Assembly (NCBI GenBank): GCA_963969395.1
Contig: OZ017796.1
Coordinates: forward strand, 13,022,501 to 13,086,500
Source of the DNA: Pseudoscleropodium purum
Lineage: Eukaryota; Streptophyta; Bryopsida; Hypnales; Brachytheciaceae
Length of the DNA stretch: 64,000 nucleotides
Direction of reading: 5' to 3'
Shown here: piece by piece, positions 25,256 to 36,524 of the stretch
How positions within the stretch are numbered: the stretch's first letter is position 1
Layout of the letters: each line of letters starts with the position of its first letter
Notes under the pieces: generated by a model
Seen by the model: only the letters and a program-made list of their open reading frames with translations
Told to the model about the DNA's origin: nothing
Databases searched by the model: none
Position numbers and translations under genes: made by a program

Positions 25256-26183
25256 TAACCCCTAGAGGCCCAAGGTCATTTTTCTGTCAAAAACCACTCA
25301 AAACTATCATTTTTGCCGTGTTCATCCAAGAAAACAAAAATGAGTTTTTTTTAGAATCTAATCATAGGATCTTGTAATTTAGTTGTATGAGATCAAGTGG
25401 TAAAAATTTCATGGAGTTTGATTGTAGGGAATGGAATATATTAGCATTAAAAGTTGGAAAAAAATACTTCTTTGAACATTGTTTTGGAATTTTAGACGAC
25501 TTTGACTACTATTTGTGAAAAAATTTTGCACTGAAATATTTCAATTTAATATTTTAATATTGAATAATTAAGTTGAGAATCTAAGATAAAGACTTCAGAT
25601 AAAAAAACATTTGATTTCATCCTTTGAAAAATAATTAAGTAGAAATAGGCCCAAGATTGAAAGAAAAACTAAATTGTTAATAGCTCTTAGATGGGATTGA
25701 AACACAATAATTCCAATGGTGAGATTGTTCTAGCAAGCAAACATAACAATATCAAGCAAGTTTTTTTTTTAAATTGTGAAAATTGCATTAAAAAATGAAT
25801 CCCATAAGTTATTTTTTCAAGAAGTTGCTTAGATTGCCCAAAACACAAGATTGTTTATAATTTTCACATAACTAATCCAAATGGAATGAATCAATGCTTT
25901 ACACATAAGCAAAAATATGCTCTAGAAGCAAAAAAAAAAAACTATTTTATTTTCAGATATTAGTGGATTTAATTTCTACCTGCTGAACTAAAATTCAAGC
26001 TTTGTTTGGTATAACTTTTGTTCCCAGGCACCAATCAAAATAAAAATTATATTCCCATAAAGTTAATTGTTTTTCCCATCTTATGAGAAAGTTGCAAAAC
26101 GTTTTAGAAAAAACAAAGGTTATAGGAACCTACCCAAAATCCAAATTGTCCCCCCTAAAGGACAACGATCCTTTAGGGGTTAA
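25256..26183. mobile_element. TTAA-ended non-autonomous element, copy B (928 bp)
   Basis: The left end is TTAACCCCTAGAGG (25256-25269) and the right end CTTTAGGGGTTAA (26171-26183). The first part follows copy A ('gtcaaaaaccactcaaaact.tcattttt'). The second part matches the fragment at about 29005-29400 through 'aaattgtgaaaattgc', 'agattgcccaaaac' and 'gtataacttttg'. It has no coding capacity. Confidence 0.65.
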
Positions 26184-26543
26184 AGTATTAGGGTCAAGTG
26201 AGCACTTTATCTCCACCCTTAAGACAGTTTATACAACTAGATCTATTGTAGAAATTTCTATGGGTGTTTCATCTATAATCTAAGTTTTGCCTTCCAAGCA
26301 ACGGATCTTTCCAGCTCTAGTCTACTCACTTCATGTATTAATTGATGTCTTGAGGGGACACTCTATAGAGATTGCATGCACCACATGCAACAATGGGCTA
26401 TTTTTTGGGGGTCTCTATAATTACTTAAATTATGAAAATGGCCTATATTATTGCACTCTATCATTACTTGTAATATTGATGCCTATAGAATTTTTTGTAG
26501 GCTATATTCTTTATAATGGAAAATAATAAATTGAAGAGCAAGG

Positions 26544-27467
26544 TTAACCCCCAAAGGTCAAAATTGTGTTTTTTTGGCAACATAGCAATTTTGGGCAACT
26601 CACTAGAAATGGAATTTTCTTTTTTTCTTTTGAAATTTCCACACAACATGTGCCCAAGGAGTAGCTTTAAGTCCCAATAGTTTTCATAACTTTTGACTAC
26701 ATAGTTCAAAAATTATTTGCATGATATGTAATTTTCAATGTTTGATGAGCAACCCAAAAATTTCTTAAAAAATCACTTTTTTCAAAAATCCAAATTGAAA
26801 TTGATTTTGTGTATATATATATATATATGGAAAGCTTTGAATCATTCCATTTTGATTTGCAAGATGAAAGTTATGAGGTGTTCTAGTTTGTGGGTAGTTA
26901 TAGATTCCCTACTTGAAAATAAACTTTGGAGTCCTTTATTTAATTCAATTTATAATATTTTTTGAAAAAATAAAAGCTATATGATGTAGATTGCTTAACA
27001 TTACATTAACACCATTAGGATTGGAATTTTTCAATTAAATTCTTAACAATTTAGTGTTTTGAATGATTCTCTACTTCTTTCTACTCACTATTTTTTTCCT
27101 ATATGTTGTGCAATTCCAAATGATCTAAAATTTTTTAAGCATGTAAAAAAATTACTTTGAAGAATGAATCCAAAGAAGAACCACCATTTTGGGCATTTTT
27201 TCATACAAATGTGACCTTGTGAAGTATAGTTGCCTGTATTTTCACAAGGCCAAAAAAATGTTTTGTCACTTCAAACATATATATCTTGCAATCTACAAAG
27301 GGAAAAATTCTGAAATTTTTTGTACATATTTTCAAACTAGTTAACTACAAGATCTTACAGTTACATGTGTCTAAAAATGTTTTTCATTTAAAATTTAGTG
27401 CTTGTATTAGAAATGGCAATTCTGGAGCATTTTTGGTGAAAACATAGTCTCTGACCTTTAGGGATAA
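26544..27467. mobile_element. TTAA-ended non-autonomous element, copy C, inverted (924 bp)
   Basis: The left end is TTAACCCCCAAAGG (26544-26557). The right end is CCTTTAGGGATAA (27455-27467), where the terminal TTAA has changed to ATAA. Reading the minus strand from the right end gives the same order of blocks as the start of copy A, so the insertion is in opposite orientation. A TA microsatellite at about 26812-26828 corresponds to the TA run in copy A. Confidence 0.65.
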
Positions 27468-29004
27468 AATAAAAGTGTTTTGGAAAAAAGTATCCAAAAA
27501 GTTTACATGACATTCAATTCTTTTTCAAGCATTTATTGTTGTGTGTTTTAAAGTAATGTATAATCAAAAAGCAAGACCATGTATAAAATAGTATGTTCTA
27601 AAGCAATTATAATATAGAGGTACATTTTACAAGGACCAATTTCTCAATAATAGACATTCTAATGACCACTACAATTTCAAAAAATTGTAATTAATCTTCA
27701 GAAGGTTCAAAAATAATGAAACAATTTGGATTAGATGTCAATTTTATTTTGGTTATTTTTTATTTTTATTTTTCATTTTTCCCTTTTCTTTTTTTAAAGA
27801 TTTACAATTCAAGCTTTCAATGTGAAAGTAATTCTTGAGAAAGTATTTTGCATATAGACAATTTCAATACTTTTCTAATAATTTTATATATGAAAATATG
27901 ATTGACTAAATAGATTGATGTGATTGCTGCCTTGGAATATTTCCTTGAAAATATATATTTCTTTAAATATGTTCTTGATACAGAAAGTCCTATTAGTGAG
28001 ATGGGCCCAATTCGGGAAAATATTTTGAGTAGAACACATTGTATTAAAATCTCAGGTCAATTAATAAAATTGAAATATCTTTTGTGATATGTTTAATTGA
28101 CCTGACTAATATCTAATTGAATTAAAAAAAATTAATTTATCATTGTCAGGATTATAAAAAACTGAAAATTGCCAAAAATTACAGTGACCTTTGTCAAATT
28201 GGTAGTTCTTTGATGATATTGACATTGATAAATTATTTTTTTGGAATTTGTTGGATCAATTATGTGCATCATGAACTCTAGTCTTTATACTAAGAAATTG
28301 AATTTAAAAATACATTATACAATTGTGAAATATAAATTGAATTGTATTGCCTTATTCAACAAATATTTCAAATGCAAGGGCATTGAGGTATAACAATGGT
28401 CCATGTTGCAACCTATATTCTCTCTACAATGGCTTGATGCTATCCCATGTCTAAGTTCTAGAATTTTTTTTTGATATAGTGAGAACCAACATCATTTGCA
28501 TGTTTGTAAAATTGTTTCATAATTTAATTTCTACAAATGTCAATTTCCTTCAATTTTGGGTGCATCAATTTGAAATGATGTATACCAATATGTCAAGGTG
28601 CTAAAAGTTTTTTCAAAGTTCTAAGAAAAAATTGACAAAAATAAAGTGATTCCAAATCATATTGAACAAAATTGAGTTTTTCACATGGCTAACTTGAAAT
28701 TGATTTTCTTTCAATTCACAACTAATTTTTTCTTCAAACTTCTATAGTGTTGTGTACTATGTTGTAAACTACAACTTTTGAATATACACTTTTCAACTTT
28801 GTCCACTGATGCTCATGGTATGGTTGTTTAAATGAAAATGTTTTACATTAGTACTCGGTTTTGTTGATCACTATATGTTATAAATGGCTTCAAATAGTTG
28901 TAGATACATACCTACAACTAGGTTCAAGGCTTACAAGCCGTCACGTCTTTGTACTCACACACTAGTATCATTGATCTATCTAGCAAATAAACTTAACTTT
29001 GTCA
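27468..29004. other. AT-rich spacer with one small perfect hairpin
   Basis: No gene seen. A 13-bp perfect inverted repeat TCAGGTCAATTAA (28052-28064) and its complement (28093-28105) enclose a 28-bp loop. Confidence 0.45.
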
Positions 29005-29410
29005 AATAATTTTTTTTAAATTGTGAAAATTGCTTGTAACAATGAATTTCTATTTTTATTTTTAAAAGATGCTTAGATTGCCCACAAAACAAGATTGTTC
29101 ATAACTTTCTCATCACTAGTCCAAATAGAATGAATCAAATCTTTCCATATAGACAAAAATATTTTCTATAAAAAAGAAATTGAAAATTTTATTTTGATTT
29201 TTTGTGATTTTTTTGTATTGCCCACTAATCCCCATTTTGGACTTAGAGTGGTATAACTTTTGCTTTTGGACATTGATTGAAATAATTTTATAATCCCAGA
29301 AAGTTGATGTATTTTCCAATCTTTAAAAAAAGTTTCAAAAAATCACAATGAAAATTGAGATTATAGGAGCCTACCTAAAATCATGATTGACCCTTAAGCA
29401 AACACTAGGA
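29005..29410 (+). repeat. TTAA-ended element family, truncated copy D
   Basis: It aligns with the right half of copy B (about 25756-26165) through the same ordered blocks, including 'aaaatc.tgattgaccct' near the end. The right terminus is degraded ('gacccttaag') and the left half is missing. Confidence 0.5.
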
Positions 29411-30789
29411 TTTAAGGAGTGGATCAATTTCCTGTTTGGACTTTAAAAGGAGTCTTTTTTGAAATAAATTTTGGTGACTTTATGAATATTTTTGGATGAT
29501 TTTCTCTTCACAAAGGAATTATGATAATGCATGATAAAGTATAAGTCTTCTATGAAGTGGATTAAATTCCACATTTTGGTGTGGTAATTCTCAACCTAAA
29601 CATCTATGTCATACTAAAATCTATTGACTAAATTCTATATACATTAATATTTCTTGAATTTTGAAGTTGAAATATTGTTTTCTATTGAGGTTTTGCCTAC
29701 CTTGCAAACATGTAGGACTATAGTATAGGAATTTAGATTTAGGGAATGATCTAATAGTTGAATGCGTTGTGACTAAAGTCACATTAAAAATAGATAATAA
29801 TTCACAATTTCAATTCTAAATGGAAAAAAAAGTTAAAGCAACCCATTTGGTTCCATGTAAAAGTATTTCTTACTTATTCAATACCTAATTTTTGTCCAAC
29901 ACAAATGTATGCAACAATACAAGTACGCAATTTCTGTCTTAATTTAGTGTGGGTTTCAAATAAGAAGCATGCTTAAGCAAGGTAAAATATAATATATAGC
30001 TTAAAGTATACAAGTCTTCATTTCATATTGCATTTGTTTAAAACATAGACTCACAATATTTGCATAAAGCATCTCTCATCACTCAACAAACACAATTAGT
30101 ATAAACAAGTCCCTCTATTCTAATATTGCTTATAGCATTTCTATACTAAAATTGCTTTAAGCCATTTTATTTAAACATTTCAATTGTAAACCTCTTTCCA
30201 ATTCAGTGTCAAGCTACCCAATTGTTTTAAGTATTTCAATACAAAGCTATTATTTATTGAGACTTCTTTATAATCCTTTGAAATTTAGATTCCATCACAT
30301 AAATAATAACACGGCTAAAAGCTATAAATTAAGACTCAGTCATCAAATCACTAGAATTTTCATACAACCAATGTGCACACACAATCTAAGCATTCATTCA
30401 ATATACATTCAATAACTACCTTCAAGCCATAAATCTATTCTAGTACAAAATGCTTAAAGCCCATTTACAAAACTCAATATACTTTGCTTAAAGGCTTAAG
30501 CACATTCATGAACATTTATGCTTTAAGTACCAACAAATTGGTTCTACAGTTCAATAAATTATCACAAATAATAGCTTAAAGCCACAATCCCTTTCACTCA
30601 AACAATTGCTTTAAGCATCCACACAATCACAATCCGCTCCAAGCATAAACAAACAACTAGTATGCTTCAATCAAAATTAGCAAATGATCAAAAATATCGT
30701 GCTCAAATGTGAAAAGTTGCATTCCCAATCTATAGACTTGAAAAAAAAAGTTAGATAACATAAAAATTTAACAAATACAAACAAAAGTG
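29411..30789. repeat. AT-rich spacer with recurrent GCTTTAAGC motif
   Basis: Between about 29970 and 30680 the near-palindrome GCTTTAAGC/GCTTAAAGC recurs many times at irregular spacing of about 30-60 bp, in text dominated by 'cattcaatac' and 'acaatcaca'. It looks like a diverged tandem array. No gene seen. Confidence 0.4.
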
Positions 30790-30987
30790 CTATCTAGTCG
30801 GGTCCTATATGCAATGTCTCTGGCTCACTTCTAAAAGTGTGAAGAGTTGCAATTTTGAAACCATTGTTGAAGACAACATGACAAATAGAACGACATGGAC
30901 TAGGGGCTTCATGCAGAAGTCCAAGATCACGTACTATACAACCACTTTATCCTGGACAAACTTGATGTATGGACCACTTGGCCCGAA

Positions 30988-31183
30988 TACTAGAAGAAAC
31001 CCGCATCTAAGTTGATGGATTTATCTAGACATCTAATGCAACAAGCTGTGTTTTTATGTCAACAATTATGTCCACCATAACATCTTCATATTACAGTGAA
31101 CGTAATTGTTGACATAAAAACATGGCTTGTTATATAAAATGTCTAGAAAAATCTGTCAACTTAGACGTGGGTTTCTTTTAGTA
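30988..31183. mobile_element. CACTA-type MITE 1 (196 bp)
   Basis: The element is almost fully self-complementary: TACTAGAAGAAACCC at the left pairs with GGGTTTCTTTTAGTA at the right, with arms of about 85 bp. It is flanked by a 3-bp direct repeat, GAA (30985-30987 and 31184-31186). TACTA...TAGTA ends plus a 3-bp duplication fit a CACTA element whose first C has become T. It sits inside the Crinkler-like remnant. Confidence 0.75.
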
Positions 31184-31265
31184 GAATCTCTTTGCGTACT
31201 CCCCAAGTTGGACAACCTTCAATAAATCAAAACCCTAGCCCAATGGAAATAGCAAGAAGTCCATA

Positions 31266-31461
31266 TACTAAAAGATCCACGTCTAAGTTGATGGATTTTT
31301 CTAGACATGTAATGTAACAAGCCATGTTTTTATATCAACAATTACGTTCACCGTCATATGAAGATGTTATAGTGGATGTAATTGTTGACATAAAAACATG
31401 GCTTGTTACAGTACATGTCTAGAAAAATCCGTTAACACTTAGATGCCGATTTCTTCTAGTG
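31266..31461. mobile_element. CACTA-type MITE 2 (196 bp)
   Basis: It has the same length and clearly the same sequence as MITE 1. Ends are TACTAAAAGATCC and TTTCTTCTAGTG. The flanking 3-bp direct repeat is ATA (31263-31265 and 31462-31464), different from that of MITE 1. The two are therefore separate insertions and not a tandem duplication. The right end keeps the expected TAGTG. Confidence 0.75.
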
Positions 31462-31740
31462 ATACAAGAGCCCAACATTTGGTGATAAAACTACATCCTC
31501 GGAAGTGATTGTACATGTTGCCCTCTAAAACTTGTTTTGATATTGGTGCTAATAAACTAAGGTATCTCTAATGCTTCAGGACTTAGAAAGTTGCAGCTGA
31601 TTGGGTTCTAACCTTTCAATCACTCATCGGACAAATGATGACAAGCCCTCCTTCCTAATGCTTATAACAGATGCATCAGCACTACAATATAACTCTCGAC
31701 CCAAAAACAACCTATAGATCTACAACGAAATACTCAAGAT

Positions 31741-31880
31741 GTCCTACTCCTTGATAACTTGACCCCACTTTACTACTTCAACAGCATCTCCAGCAAGCCC
31801 ATTGAGCATGTCCTACTCCTCGATAACTTAGCTCTACTTTACTACTTCTTCAATAGCATCTCCAGCAAGCCCATTGAGCA
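31741..31880. repeat. Tandem duplication of about 70 bp in the pseudogene
   Basis: 31741-31808 and 31810-31880 are near-identical; both run from 'gtcctactcc' to 'cccattgagca', with a 3-bp difference in length. On the minus strand this duplicates the segment containing LLLNGLAGDAIEEV. Confidence 0.75.
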
Positions 31881-33149
31881 ACAAGCAACACAAAGGCTCC
31901 TCTTGCAATAATAATCTCACTACTCCTCTCATAGGCTCTGCATTTGGATCCTCGCCCCTCAAAGCTTTGTTCAAGCTCATCAAATTGTGCAATGAGGAGA
32001 GTGACTTATAAAACCCGGATGATAGTAACAAACTCCGTACTTTTTGCTTCTAACTGTCAGCTGGTATGTTTGGAAGGCCTTGATGATGCAACCAATCCAA
32101 GATATACACCAATAAACTTGGCTATCTCCTAGTGAGGATAAAGATGTGGTCTCTCAAGTCATCAAAGGACATAAGACTATTGCCAATCCCAAGTACCATT
32201 TGGCACCACCCATCTCAAAGCTCTATGGTGCACTTTAATCAATGTGAGCTGCAAAGACACAATTGTGGTGTGCGTTGACCAAAAAGATACAATTGCAGAC
32301 TCAAAAAACTGGATAGGTGTGGGCACCATCCTTCTACCATGAGATACAATTGCGTTCTCTGACGCAAACACCACAATCATGCATAGGTGGTCTTTAAGAC
32401 CACCCATTCATTGCAAGAAAATAGCATTTGAATTGACATGTCCTAATTGACAGAAAGTGTCCAAATTGACAAAAAAATGTCTGGATTGTAAAAGAATGTT
32501 TGAATTGACAAAAAATTGATAGAAAAATTGTCCAAATTGATAGAAAATGACAGCATTCCCTTATAGTGATTACAAATTTCAACATGCCCCATAGGATTAG
32601 CTTCATGTCAAACGTTGTTTGTCCCTCATCAACTAGGATGAAGTTAGGCCTTCTGTTGATCTCCTTATTCTTGGGCGGTGACAGGATTTCCTCTAGAATA
32701 ACTCATGGGTGCCAATTTGCCCATAAACTCTCAAATGTTCTCTCACTCCCACAAAGAACTACCAAATTGATATAATAGACATTTTCAAAGATATTTGGGA
32801 TATTGACCAACGCTATCACTTGTAACAAGGATGTTTTGCCACTACCTAGAGGCATGTGGATAAGCACAACACCGTTTTCATCTACAATCTTATAGAGCTA
32901 CACTACCGTTTTTGCCCCCATGTTGCAATATGAATCCTTTTGCGCATTGATGCCCTCCTAAGGAAGCCCAACCAATTTTTTGGCCTAAAATTCTATATGC
33001 AAACTAGTTTCAATTAATTCCAAAATGTAAAGAATAGGGGAACATTCTACATACCTTCTACATAGCTTTCACATTCTTTCTAGTTCTCTTTCCAAATTTC
33101 ATAGTATATGTAGTCTATAACACACTAGCTTCAAAAACCCTTATTTAAG

Positions 33150-33520
33150 CCTCATAGTACTTTTTGATAGTTTGAAAGCCTGGTAGTGTGTGCATTGAAC
33201 AACACTCACTGGCTTATGTAAACTAGTTGAAGCTTCACAATACTTTTCAATAATCTGGAGCCTCACATTGTTTGAATCCAACAACACTCACTACTATTCA
33301 ATATTCTGAAACCTCACAAAATTTGCATTGAACAACATGCATGAGCTTCAATAATCTAATGCCTTACAATACTTTTCAATAATTTGAAGCTTTACAATGT
33401 GGGCATTCAACAACGCACACTAGCTTCAATAGTTTGAAGCTTCACGAATGATACTTTTCAATGACTTGGCTTTAGTTTCAAAGGCTTTGAATTCAACAAA
33501 CACTAGCTTCTAATAGTATT
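33150..33520. repeat. Degenerate tandem array within the pseudogene span
   Basis: Units of about 60-75 bp with 'cttcaatartttgaagcctcacaatacttttc' character and 'attcaacaacactcac' recur about five times. They separate the NTPase remnant from the coiled-coil remnant. Confidence 0.5.
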
Positions 33521-34960
33521 TAACACCTATTCTTGTTCTTAATCTACGTAGCGTTTCAATGTGTCTGAATTTAATAGCACAAGTTTTATACATAAATTAG
33601 TTGAGCTAATGGAGGACTCACACCAATTGCACACCCTAATTATTTTCCTACTCAATCTCAGACACTGCCATGGACATAGTCATCATCACTACAAGGTTGC
33701 AATTGGACACTATTGTTAAGGAGATGGATAGCTCCTGTAGAAGAGACTTAAGAGAGCTCTTTATTAATCTCTATGATGATCTAATGCCTCATTGTGTCTA
33801 AGTCAAAAAAAAAACTAGCTTCGTACCCAAACTTGATTGTTGGAAAGAAATAGAATAATTATGAGTGAATGAAGTACTATCCATATTGTACATTCTATTG
33901 TTTAGGGTTCAGGCTTTAAATGCAATAGTGACTCAATACAGTATCACCTCAAAAACAACAAACTCTTCATGTAGAAACATACCTGATCCTTGTACTCAGG
34001 CATTAAACAAGCCCTAGCTAACAAGAAGAGACTCCAAAGCAACCATCCTGATCATTCACCATCTAAAACAAATCCTAAGTATCAAACAAACAAACCTAAG
34101 AAAAAGCAAGGCAATATGAATAGATGAAGACCTAAATACCTACACAACATCTTGGAACAAAACCCTTAGTAGAATTACAACCGCTTTTGCTTCTTTCATA
34201 CCCCACGACTTGTAAAACCTCGATGTAAGCCCAAAGGATCATCTATTGAAATGACCAAATCAAATGCCAAAGGTACTGAATTGGACATCTACGTGCAATA
34301 GATGCATCACATGATGCACTATCTCACACCTTGTTGGATGAACGCAATGAAGAACTTACACTAGATCTACTTATTCTACCTAGGAATGTAAGAAGTTTGA
34401 AACCCTATACCGATTTTGATAAGGAGACCAATTGATCAATTCGTCATAAAAGCATGTTATCACAAATATAAGTAAGCATACCCTAAGCAACAAGTAAGCA
34501 TACTAGAGCACACAAGAATCATCTGATAGATCATGGATCCAACTTCTTTTTAACAGTACATACCTACCAATGCCACCGCTTCTTGCACAGACTGAATATT
34601 GCTTATTTCTTGCCGAAGGCTACTAATCTATCGATTGCAGCTACATATGTCTTGAGATACTAATAGGAACCCTAGCCAAAGAGAAAAAATAGACATAACC
34701 AAGTGGATAAGGCATTAAATATTAGGACAAATGATTTCACCTGGATTTGTAGCCCTGAGTAGCAATAGTTTCTCTTCCTGTAGGTACAACTCTTTTTTCT
34801 GCAAGTGCTCTATCTCTTTCTACAGGTGCTCCTCCCTTTTTTGCAAGTAAGCGGCATTAGGCTCTGTGGTAGCATTCATCAATTGTACTTTCACAACATC
34901 AATTCATTGCTCTACTATCCTGATCTGTTGATTTAGGTCTTCAATATTGGGATTCATCAC

Positions 34961-36406
34961 CTTGAAATGCACATAACCCTTTCAGCACGCCTATGTAACC
35001 ACTTCATGTAACATGCAACCGAAGCAACAATTCATCATAATGCTATCACACCTATCGTCATAGCTTGCAATCCAAAGTGCAAAGATTTTGCAAATCCAAG
35101 GTCATGAGGCTTGCAATCCAAGGTTCAACTAAAAATAAAAGATGTCTTCATTAAACAACCTCATAGCTGAAGGCATATGTAAAATGGTGGCCACCGGAAC
35201 CCTACAATATCCAGAACTATGTAAAGGAGAGAAAAATGTAGACTGTTGTAGAAACAATGAAGGAAAAGAAGAATAGCATCCACGCTACAACTCACTAGAA
35301 TTTGATGCTGCAGCGCCCACAATCCCGCAACACGCAGCACACGAAGTCTGCAGCAAGACAAAACCCGCACCACCAATGACGCAACAAAATCCTGAAATTG
35401 TAAAAACTTGTGCATTCAAGGAAGTGCATCAAGAGAAGGAGCTCATTAGAATTGATTGAAAAATAAGCATAGGATTATATATTTATACATTGGCAATGAA
35501 GGGAGAAGTTTAGATACTTGTAGAATTGGCAATCCACTGGTACTTCAATCCCAATTCACTCCCAAATCACTCCCAATTCACTTTTGCACTTACTACTCTT
35601 GTGCACGTCGCCAATTGATATTTACCAAATGACGAAGCATTACAAAAAAATTAAACCCCCAAAGAGGCTCCTTCATAATGCAAAGGTTTGGGTGGAAAGA
35701 GCCTTCTCAACTCACTAATTGAGTCAAGAATTGCATGATGAATTCAAAAATTTATCATCATTATCCAATCCAATTCATCTCCACAATCTTATAAATTTAG
35801 GTGGGAAGTACCTTCTCAATTCACTAATTGGGCCATGACTTGCAAGATGAATTCAAAAAATTTTCATCATTACCCTAACCATCTCCATAATCTCATAAAT
35901 CTCATGATGGTTCCATCATAACGAATGGAACATATGCCAAGTGGTGGTTGTAATGAGGATGTGGCCACCTTCATATCCATTCACTTAATATTAAAATTAG
36001 TAAAAAAACTCAAGGCCTCTTTGTGGGTTCAATTTTTTCCTAATGATGTCTGCTAGCTCCATGTTTGTCTGCTTCCAGGGGTGCAGGTTATCGACATCGC
36101 CATAATCAATATCTCAGTGTCTGGACATAGAGACAAACAATTCTTAATATTTGCGATGAACTGATCGACTAATTCTGCAAGTTACAAGCATAATTAAGTT
36201 AGTGCTTGATACTAAATGATATAATTTTTTCAATGAAGCAGACTGCGTGTATACATAACGTCCCTGCAGACGATTTGGACCGAGAAGCGAAAGTTTGGAC
36301 TTGGTAATGAATTACGGGCATTGTAAGTTAATCTCAGGGCACTGTGAATCATATATTTGGTGTGGATGGACTGAATCAAGGTGTGTGCGTGCATAGGTGA
36401 GTGCAG
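34961..36406. other. Spacer, no gene seen
   Basis: It holds 'aatctcataaattt.ggtggga' text repeated near 35700 and 35810, and scattered short frames. The 84-codon minus frame at 35161-35415 resembles nothing known to me. Confidence 0.4.
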
Positions 36407-36524
36407 CATTTGGACTGAACCGGGAGTGTTGCGAGGACGGGCGGCGATTTCACTTCTGGCACCATGCACCTTCGCCGTGTCGGGCACTTCCGCACGCAAC
36501 GTGACTTACTGGTCGGGAACCTGA
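36407..36524 (+). pseudogene. Relic of a GDSL-lipase internal exon
   Basis: After a GTGCAG acceptor-like site, one frame reads SVA...GDFTSGT (about 36425-36465). Then, shifted by one frame, FAVSGTSARNVTYWSG (about 36471-36518), followed by a stop. The intact neighbour at 48.2 kb has SVAGDFEFGTNFASAGGSARNVTGW in the same order. This is the block II region of a GDSL hydrolase with a frameshift and a small insertion. No other exon of this copy was found nearby. Confidence 0.55.

Larger units (their letters stand above)
30790..34960 (-). pseudogene. Decayed Crinkler (CR-RHS)-like P-loop NTPase/nuclease gene
   Basis: Read on the minus strand, the remnants appear in the family's order. A heptad-like coiled coil (LQKKELYLQEEKLLLLRA) lies at about 34760-34960. 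A Walker A motif (MPLGSGKTSLLQ) lies at about 32830-32870 and a Walker B-like RPNFILVDEGQTTF at about 32600-32650, followed by a LILWGMLK block. A VVFASE segment is at about 32350, then SGFYKSLSSLHNLMSLNKA and LLLNGLAGDAIEEV at about 31830-32020, and SFVR.VIERLEPNQLQLS at about 31590-31650. A FDLLK segment lies at about 31190-31260 and GPSGPYIKF at about 30960-30987. Many stops and frame changes break it. The coiled coil, NTPase and C-terminal nuclease order is that of Crinkler-RHS proteins of oomycetes, fungi and some plants, as recalled and not searched. Two MITEs interrupt the 3' part and tandem repeats separate the 5' pieces. Exon boundaries cannot be fixed. Confidence 0.5.
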
